This document shows positions 7,390 through 11,950 of a DNA stretch of 11,950 nt, piece by piece. Both the position numbers and the translations under genes were made by a program. This DNA comes from Promethearchaeota archaeon. Lineage in GTDB: Archaea; Asgardarchaeota; Lokiarchaeia; Sigynarchaeales; SOKP01. The stretch covers positions 1-11,950 of the forward strand of contig JAEOUI010000135.1 of the NCBI GenBank assembly GCA_016839425.1, written 5' to 3'. Every line of letters begins with the position of its first letter. Position 1 is the stretch's first letter. Under the pieces are notes generated by a model, which saw nothing but the letters and a program-made list of their open reading frames with translations, did not search any database and was not told where the DNA came from.

Positions 7390-7406
7390 TTCCTTTTTGA
7401 TTTTTT
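7390..7406 (+). terminator. T-rich tract after the vWA gene, possible terminator
   Basis: TTTTT (7394-7398) and TTTTTT (7401-7406) lie about 25-40 bases after the stop codon. Archaeal termination often uses such U-tracts without a hairpin. If used, the roadblock-GTPase gene would have its own promoter, which fits the TATA-like site at 7441. Confidence 0.4.
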
Positions 7407-7440
7407 ACTCTATCAAAAATAAGCACTTTACAAAGAAGAA

Positions 7441-7448
7441 TATAAATT
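7441..7448 (+). promoter_or_regulatory. Possible TATA box of the roadblock-GTPase gene
   Basis: TATAAATT lies 45 bases before the ATG at 7489, in the 122-base spacer after the vWA gene. It predicts a leader of about 18 bases. An alternative, TATATT at 7461-7466, would give a leaderless transcript, and no Shine-Dalgarno precedes the ATG (GG directly abuts it). Confidence 0.35.
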
Positions 7449-7488
7449 ATTGCAGTAGATTATATTCATATCTAAAATAATTTTTTGG

Positions 7489-8691
7489 ATGATACTATTG
7501 TATTTTGATAGAAAAAAGCTTAAAGCACTTTTACAATGGTACAAGCAAGAGATAGGAAAAGATCTAATTGCCGTCTTGATTGTAGATCGAGCCGGTCTTA
7601 TCGTTGATTTTTTGACGAAAATTCCAGAAAAGGCAGACGAAAAGAAATTTATTGGTGCTTTTAGCGCTCTTGCAGATTTGATCCTCAAGAAAATAACCTC
7701 TGATTTCGATTTAGGTACCTTTGGAGCTGGAACTTTCGATACAGATCAATACAGGTTTATTTTTTGCGAAGCGGGACCTGAATGCATTTTTGTTACCGTT
7801 TTACATGCCCTTTCAGTAATCGATCCATATTTTCCATACGCTTTTTTAGCTGCCGAAAAAGTAGCTCGCATATTTGACGGTAGACCCGTAAGTCCAGTCA
7901 TTCCCAAGATAAACACGGATTATGGAGTAAAAAAAGTAGATAGAAAGATTGATACTCTTCAAAAAATGAAACTTCATTCTGACGATTATTTGTGCAAGCT
8001 CAGCTTCATAGGAGATGGAGGTGTTGGAAAAACCAGTATAGTTCAACGATATGTGAACGATATTTTTGAATTAGATTATCGAGCAACCATTGGAACTTAT
8101 ATTAGTAAAAAAATATGCAAGTTCGAAGCATTAGGGAATTCTCAGGTTAGATTCGTCATTTGGGACATTGCTGGACAACCCCAGTTCACGCGAATACGTC
8201 CTGCTTACTTGGCAGATTCAGGAGCAATCATGATCGTATTCGATGTGACAAGTCGAGAGTCTTTTGAAAATGTAAAAAATGTATGGTACGAAGACGTGAA
8301 GAAAGTTGAACTCACGGACGCGGTCATTGTACTCGTCGGTAATAAAATAGATTTAGAAGAAAGAGAAATATCATATTCAGAAGGAGAATCTTTGGCATTA
8401 GAATTAGGCATGGATTATATCGAAACATCTGCAAAATCAGGAGAAAATGTAGAAGATGCTCATCGCTTGATCGCCCTAAAATTAGTGGAAAAGTTCGTAG
8501 AAATGGAAGAGATCTCAAAAATTATCTTGGAAAACGCGAAATATATAATTAAACAAGACCAATTAAACTATCTCATGAGCTATATCGCAAGACAAAAGAA
8601 TTTTATCATTACGGAAAGTGGTACAGTTGATTTTCAAAAATGTCTTGAAATATTTGACGAAATAAGAAAAAATAAAATTGTTGAAGATTAA
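7489..8691 (+). CDS. Roadblock/LC7 - Ras/Rab-like small GTPase fusion protein
   Basis: The protein has 400 residues. Residues 8-135 match a roadblock/LC7 domain: an N-terminal helix, then I-A-V-L-I-V-D-R-A-G-L-I-V (27-39), a central helix (54-70) and a C-terminal helix ending near F-D-G (129-131). Roadblock domains act as regulators or binding partners of small GTPases (for example MglB on MglA, LAMTOR on Rag). After a linker, residues 168-340 form a complete Ras-superfamily GTPase: G-D-G-G-V-G-K-T (175-182), switch-I Thr200 in A-T-I-G, W-D-I-A-G-Q (225-230) with the catalytic Gln kept, N-K-I-D (285-288) and E-T-S-A-K (312-316). The spacing and the motifs T-I-G, W-D-x-A-G-Q and E-T-S-A-K are Rab/Ras-like and match Asgard GTPases. 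Residues 341-400 are an extra, helical tail with no prenylation cysteine. The roadblock part may act in cis as regulator or as a dimerisation platform. Its stop overlaps the PEPCK stop on the other strand. Confidence 0.9.
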   Translation: MILLYFDRKKLKALLQWYKQEIGKDLIAVLIVDRAGLIVDFLTKIPEKADEKKFIGAFSALADLILKKITSDFDLGTFGAGTFDTDQYRFIFCEAGPECIFVTVLHALSVIDPYFPYAFLAAEKVARIFDGRPVSPVIPKINTDYGVKKVDRKIDTLQKMKLHSDDYLCKLSFIGDGGVGKTSIVQRYVNDIFELDYRATIGTYISKKICKFEALGNSQVRFVIWDIAGQPQFTRIRPAYLADSGAIMIVFDVTSRESFENVKNVWYEDVKKVELTDAVIVLVGNKIDLEEREISYSEGESLALELGMDYIETSAKSGENVEDAHRLIALKLVEKFVEMEEISKIILENAKYIIKQDQLNYLMSYIARQKNFIITESGTVDFQKCLEIFDEIRKNKIVED

Positions 8692-10583
8692 AATTCTTCG
8701 GGGCTAATAATATCCTTACCCGAGCTCTCTTTCAGCTTTTTTAATTCGCTTCTTTGCTCGTTTAAGATGTTCCAGAAAAATTCAGGAATGTCTTTTTCTT
8801 TATTATAGGAAGTTTCCACGCGATCTAATTTTTCAAGTAATTTAGTAATTCTTATAGAAAATTGCTCAAGATAATCATTTTTTTGATAATCACGATTGAG
8901 GTATTCCTTGAATAATACTTTTAAATCTTCGTACTTAGGGATAAAACCTATAGGTGTTTTAATTGCGTCATAATCCTCGTGAAAGCGAGATTCCGCCCAC
9001 ATCACCCAAACTAATTTATCTAGCATTCCATTCATATATTTTCCTTCTTTATTCCTGAGAAAATAGTTTGTTGCAAACACTTTAGGAGGAGTCTTGAGAC
9101 TATTACCAAATTTTTGGTGATTTTCAATATACTTTCCTAGCGGTACCACGATGAAATCTAAATTTGCCATTGGACTAGGAGTTCTAACGCCCTGTGCACC
9201 AAGTGTTTGGGCAGTTGTTTCAGATTCTATTGTAGCCCCTAAGAAAACACCGCCTTCCCAGTCGAAGCTTTCTACAACGGGAGGCATTGTGTCACTATCT
9301 CTTCCACCATAAAATATACAACTTATTGGAACGCCCTCAGCGTTATGAAGGTGGGGATCAGCGTTTGACAATTCTTCGATTCGTACCGTATATCGAGCAT
9401 TAGGATGAGCAAGCGGTATTTCTTTTCCGTTTTGATCTTTTATCCCCTCTGTCCATTCCCCAGAAAAGTTGAATCCATTTTTAGGATAATCAGAGCCCAT
9501 CCCAAGCCAATATGGTTTACCATTATTAATCAAAACATTTGAGAAAATTGTTTCTTTAGGAGTTGTAAGGGTTTCATATATTACAGGATCGTCCTTTGGA
9601 TTTACATCCTTTATTATCCCAAATACCCCTTGCTCAATATTGACTGCGTGAGCAAAACCATCGTCCCATATCCTAAGATAAGCAATATCGTCTCCAACTA
9701 TAGTTTGACCTGGAAGCATTGCTGTTGATGTCTTACCACATCCAGAAGGATAAGCACCAGTTGCATAAGAAATTCGATTTTTTCCCTTTGGATGCAAACC
9801 CATAATAAAGTAGTGTTCTGTAAGCCAATCTTCTTGATTTGATTTATTAATATCAAGACGCAAGGAGAGTTTTTTCAAGCCCAAGCTGTTTCCTGCGTAT
9901 TGATTATTCACAGTAAGAACTCTGTCCTCTTTAAGATCCACATAAACCCTGCGCTTATCAAGATTTTTTGTTATGGGAGGATTTCCCGTGAGTTGACCAG
10001 AGGAATGAATAAACGTGAAAAAATTCTTAGATCCATTCAATTTTTTAAATTCCTCATATCCAGTCCTATAAAGAAGGTCTTCTGAATGTCCGACATAGAA
10101 CGAATCGGTAAGTTGGAGAGCTAACAACGAAAATTTTGAATTCTTTGGACCTAAACAAAAGAATCGAACGATACATTCGTGGTCCACCATGCATCCATCT
10201 ATGATTTCCATAATTTCGCTTAAGCCTTCGTCTCTATCTATTGTATTTATCCAAGGACTAGCGTATTCGCCTTTAGGTATTAAAACACGAGTGTTTTCCT
10301 TATCTCTGGCTTGATCGTGATTTGACATCGAAAAAAAACCATCGTAATGAATGGTATGTCCTTCAAGAGCTAATTTTTCTTCTTCTCCTAACTCTATCGC
10401 CTTATTTCTAACATAATCAATGTCTTCTTTAGAATCGGTAATAACTTTTAGTTTATTTGGCTTGCAACGCTCCGTAAATTCGCAAACTATGTTTAATACA
10501 TGTTCATTGTTTAAATCAATCAGCCTATCGGCGTTATTTTGATCTATTATTCCTTTTTGGATTAAATCTGTTATTGTCGTCAT
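8688..10583 (-). CDS. pckG: Phosphoenolpyruvate carboxykinase (GTP)
   Basis: This enzyme catalyses the reversible GTP-dependent conversion of oxaloacetate to PEP and CO2, a link between the citric-acid-cycle pool and gluconeogenesis. The 631 residues are full length for archaeal GTP-type PEPCK. Visible signatures are Arg93 in Q-A-R-D (91-94) near the substrate site, N-Q-Y-A-G-N-S-L-G-L-K-K (227-238) with the metal-binding Lys, His257 in W-L-T-E-H, the GTP-type P-loop A-Y-P-S-G-C-G-K-T (277-285) with the reactive Cys282 and Lys284, V-G-D-D (297-300) for metal binding, and G-V-F-L-G-A (445-450). N-Y-F-L-R (506-510) matches the nucleotide-binding segment. The ATG at 10583 has only a weak ribosome site. 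It is a single-gene unit, convergent with the roadblock-GTPase gene and divergent from the nitroreductase. In an organism with Hdr-type energy metabolism it most likely runs anabolically, but direction cannot be read from sequence. Confidence 0.96.
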   Translation of the reverse strand: MTTITDLIQKGIIDQNNADRLIDLNNEHVLNIVCEFTERCKPNKLKVITDSKEDIDYVRNKAIELGEEEKLALEGHTIHYDGFFSMSNHDQARDKENTRVLIPKGEYASPWINTIDRDEGLSEIMEIIDGCMVDHECIVRFFCLGPKNSKFSLLALQLTDSFYVGHSEDLLYRTGYEEFKKLNGSKNFFTFIHSSGQLTGNPPITKNLDKRRVYVDLKEDRVLTVNNQYAGNSLGLKKLSLRLDINKSNQEDWLTEHYFIMGLHPKGKNRISYATGAYPSGCGKTSTAMLPGQTIVGDDIAYLRIWDDGFAHAVNIEQGVFGIIKDVNPKDDPVIYETLTTPKETIFSNVLINNGKPYWLGMGSDYPKNGFNFSGEWTEGIKDQNGKEIPLAHPNARYTVRIEELSNADPHLHNAEGVPISCIFYGGRDSDTMPPVVESFDWEGGVFLGATIESETTAQTLGAQGVRTPSPMANLDFIVVPLGKYIENHQKFGNSLKTPPKVFATNYFLRNKEGKYMNGMLDKLVWVMWAESRFHEDYDAIKTPIGFIPKYEDLKVLFKEYLNRDYQKNDYLEQFSIRITKLLEKLDRVETSYNKEKDIPEFFWNILNEQRSELKKLKESSGKDIISPEEF

Positions 10584-10665
10584 TTAAACCACTTTTTTCT
10601 CATAAAAACAATTTCACATTTTTTAATTAAATTATTGAAAATTGTTAAAAAAGCTTTATGATTTG

Positions 10666-10706
10666 TGAACAAATAGTAAGGTTATAAATATTATAACTGA
10701 ACAAAT
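10666..10706. repeat. 9-base direct repeat TGAACAAAT, 32 bases apart
   Basis: Exact copies lie at 10666-10674 and 10698-10706. The offset of 32 bases is about three helical turns, so both would face the same side of DNA. They flank the palindrome at 10681-10697, in the PEPCK/nitroreductase divergent spacer, which suggests a regulator site; no family is recognised. Confidence 0.4.
10681..10697. repeat. Palindrome GTTATAA-ATA-TTATAAC
   Basis: Perfect 7-base arms surround a 3-base centre. It is the type of symmetric site a dimeric winged-helix or ribbon-helix-helix regulator would bind. It lies about 100 bases upstream of the PEPCK start and 180 upstream of the nitroreductase. The right arm is shared with the next hairpin. 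Confidence 0.45.
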
Positions 10707-10721
10707 CTATTTTTCAGTTAT
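10693..10721. repeat. 9-base-pair inverted repeat ATAACTGAA / TTCAGTTAT
   Basis: Perfect arms at 10693-10701 and 10713-10721 are separated by 11 bases. The left arm overlaps the right arm of the palindrome at 10681-10697, so the two structures are mutually exclusive if formed in RNA, or form a compound operator in DNA. Confidence 0.45.
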
Positions 10722-10879
10722 TGAACCTATTAAAATTTAATGTTTTAAATGAAAAGTTTTTATCTAAATCCTCATAATTAATTAGACAATTCATTAAAAA
10801 TTAGGATCAGAGAAAATAATTATAATTTTTTTTCATTATTGAAATTTAATAAAAAAGATTTCCCTTTATAAATAAAATA

Positions 10880-11732
10880 ATGATATTCAAAACCAATTAC
10901 AAGCATAATAAAAGAACGAACATCGCGTCGAACTTACGATCCAAAACCACTTGACCCTAAAAAAATCCAACTCTTAGAAAAAGCATTCATATTTAATACA
11001 ATTGATACGCCTTTCAAAAAAAAGGCAGGAAAATGCCGGTTTGAACTCGTTTCGGTTCCTGAATTCGATCCTAGCGAACAAAAAAAGATTGGTACCTATG
11101 GACTCATAAAAGGAGCACAAAATTTCATTGTAGGGGCAATTGAAAAATCGGATTACGACCGAGAGCAATATGGATATTTGATGGAATATGTCGTATTGTA
11201 CGCAACTGATTTGGGTTTGGGCACCTGTTGGTTAGGAGGATTTTTTAATCGTAGCTTATTTTCTGAAAAAATAAACGCATCCTCTAACGAAATCGTTCCA
11301 GCCATAACACCTATTGGACATTATCCTGAAAAAAGGCGAACTAAAGAAAAAATCATACGAGCTGCAATAAAAGCGAATAAACGCAAACCATGGGAGCAAA
11401 TCTTTTTTCAAGAAAAGTTTAATTCACCATTGTTTAGTGTGGATTCCGAAATATATTCAACATTACTAGAAATGGTAAGGCTTGGACCTTCGGCAAGTAA
11501 TAGACAACCTTGGAGAATTGTAAAAGAAAAAGATAAAAATGTTTATCATTTTTATACGATTAAAGGAAAAGAAATCTATAATCAATTCACGCCCTTGGAT
11601 ATTGGTATTGCTATTTGCCACTGGGACTTAACAGCAAAAGAAAAAAAAATTGAGGGACAGTGGAAAATCGAACAACTAGACATCGTTGAAGCTGAAAATT
11701 TTAATTATATTATCTCTTGGATTGGTAAATGA
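10880..11732 (+). CDS. TM1586-type nitroreductase family protein with apparent 5' frameshift
   Basis: This is a probable FMN-dependent oxidoreductase of the TM1586-like nitroreductase group; its substrate is unknown. The ORF with a legal start begins only at TTG 11178 (184 residues), but the same frame is open back to 10884 and encodes the missing nitroreductase N terminus, with S-R-R-T-Y-D-P-K-P-L, the conserved FMN-contacting segment. No ATG, GTG or TTG exists in that frame before 11178. The ATG at 10880 is in another frame; removing one A from the AAAA run at 10889-10892 joins it to the conserved frame and gives a 283-residue protein starting M-I-F-K-P-I-T. In that numbering G-T-C-W-L-G-G is at 114-120, G-P-S-A-S-N-R-Q-P-W-R at 202-212 (second FMN-contact motif) and L-D-I-G-I-A at 239-244. 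Both half-domains are complete. The defect may be an assembly error, a real mutation or a non-standard start (ATT 10896 or ATA 10905). Confidence 0.8.
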
Positions 11733-11789
11733 AAATTGTATTAAATGTATTTATGTATGCTATATAATATAGATCATTGAATCTCTTGA

Positions 11790-11819
11790 ATTTTTTTTTG
11801 GATACCTTTTTATTTTTTT
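11790..11819 (+). terminator. T-rich tracts after the nitroreductase, probable terminator
   Basis: Nine T's at 11791-11799 and further T runs at 11807-11819 lie 60-90 bases after the stop codon. Such U-tracts are the usual archaeal intrinsic termination signal. No hairpin is needed or seen. Confidence 0.45.
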
Positions 11820-11830
11820 AGAGTATATTC

Positions 11831-11838
11831 TATAATAA
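11831..11838 (+). promoter_or_regulatory. Possible TATA box of the gene at 11860
   Basis: TATAATAA is centred about 25 bases before ATG 11860, so transcription would begin at or next to the start codon, giving a leaderless mRNA. It follows directly after the T-rich terminator-like stretch. Confidence 0.35.
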
Positions 11839-11859
11839 CCAAGAATATAATGAACAAAA

Positions 11860-11950
11860 ATGAAGAATAAGAACAATATTTATTTCGTAATTTCAATAGT
11901 TTTAACCTTGTTAATTACTAATTTTACTTTTTTTAGCCAAAATTATTTTA
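11860..11950 (+). CDS. Partial 5' end of a secreted or membrane protein
   Basis: Thirty codons starting at ATG 11860 remain open to the window edge. The peptide has a basic start (M-K-N-K-N-N), then a hydrophobic core of about 17 residues (Y-F-V-I-S-I-V-L-T-L-L-I-T-N-F-T-F-F), then polar S-Q-N. This is the layout of a signal peptide or signal anchor. The family cannot be told from this much. A promoter-like element fits this start. Confidence 0.5.
   Translation, partial: MKNKNNIYFVISIVLTLLITNFTFFSQNYF

Larger units (their letters stand above)
10584..10879. other. Divergent intergenic region between PEPCK and nitroreductase, repeats but no gene
   Basis: This 296-base AT-rich spacer has no convincing reading frame. 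A minus-strand TTTAATTAAAA about 40 bases upstream of ATG 10583 is a possible PEPCK TATA box. On the plus strand TTTAATAA (10845-10852) could serve the gene starting at 10880, while TTTATAAAT (10866-10874) would place transcription start near 10895. A nested set of repeats lies at 10666-10721 (separate entries). Confidence 0.55.

Noticed and set aside
7428..7688. 86-residue minus-strand ORF overlapping the start of the roadblock gene
   Set aside because: Low-complexity translation opposite a clear roadblock domain; no ribosome site or family pattern.
10866..10874. TTTATAAAT as the TATA box for ATG 10880
   Set aside because: It lies only about 10 bases before the ATG, so transcription would start downstream of it; it would suit only a start near 10896.
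10974..11168. 64-residue minus-strand ORF in the gap before the nitroreductase
   Set aside because: The plus strand here encodes the conserved N-terminal part of the nitroreductase, so this is its shadow.
1..11950. tRNA, rRNA, CRISPR array, insertion sequence or prophage
   Set aside because: No clover-leaf with CCA-proximal T-loop, no regularly spaced repeats, no transposase or integrase motifs were seen on either strand.

Overview
The window looks like part of an archaeal chromosome, most probably from an Asgard (Promethearchaeota, Lokiarchaeia-like) genome. The DNA is AT-rich. Strong Shine-Dalgarno sites sit at internal operon starts. The gene content pairs methanogen-type heterodisulfide reductase (Hdr) and an archaeal-type GTP-dependent PEP carboxykinase with eukaryote-like signalling proteins: a Ras/Rab-like GTPase fused to a roadblock domain, and a vWA protein with a PHD/RING-like zinc finger. 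The lineage is inferred from this gene mix; there is no rRNA or marker gene in the window.

Region 1 (1-5042, minus strand) is a tightly packed hdrA-hdrC-hdrB operon. HdrA is a 1160-residue fusion of two HdrA-type flavin modules, a C-terminal ferredoxin domain and an MvhD domain. HdrC and HdrB follow with overlapping or nearly touching junctions, each with its own strong ribosome binding site. Downstream, at the window edge, an open frame starts like MetV, the partner of methylene-tetrahydrofolate reductase. If that is right, this Hdr complex belongs to the Hdr-MvhD-MetVF type used in flavin-based electron bifurcation with C1 metabolism.

Region 2 (5043-5592) is a 550-base AT-rich divergent intergenic stretch with promoter-like elements and a small palindrome.

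Region 3 (5593-8691, plus strand) holds three co-directional genes that look like one signalling module: a COG2229/CvnD-like small GTPase with a C-terminal winged-helix domain, a degenerate vWA protein with a C4HC3 zinc finger and acidic tail, and a roadblock-Rab-like GTPase fusion. The parts (roadblock, winged helix, COG2229-like GTPase) match those of bacterial 'conservon' operons, but here they are rearranged into fusions, with a vWA-zinc-finger protein in the middle. This is the best candidate in the window for an undescribed system.

Region 4 (8688-10583, minus strand) is GTP-type PEP carboxykinase. Its stop codon overlaps the stop codon of the roadblock-GTPase gene tail to tail. A 296-base divergent spacer with nested inverted and direct repeats separates it from region 5.

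Region 5 (10880-11950, plus strand) holds a TM1586-type nitroreductase whose 5' end appears to carry a one-base frameshift, followed by a T-rich terminator-like stretch and the first 30 codons of a probable secreted or membrane protein that runs off the window. No tRNA, rRNA, CRISPR array or insertion sequence was seen.
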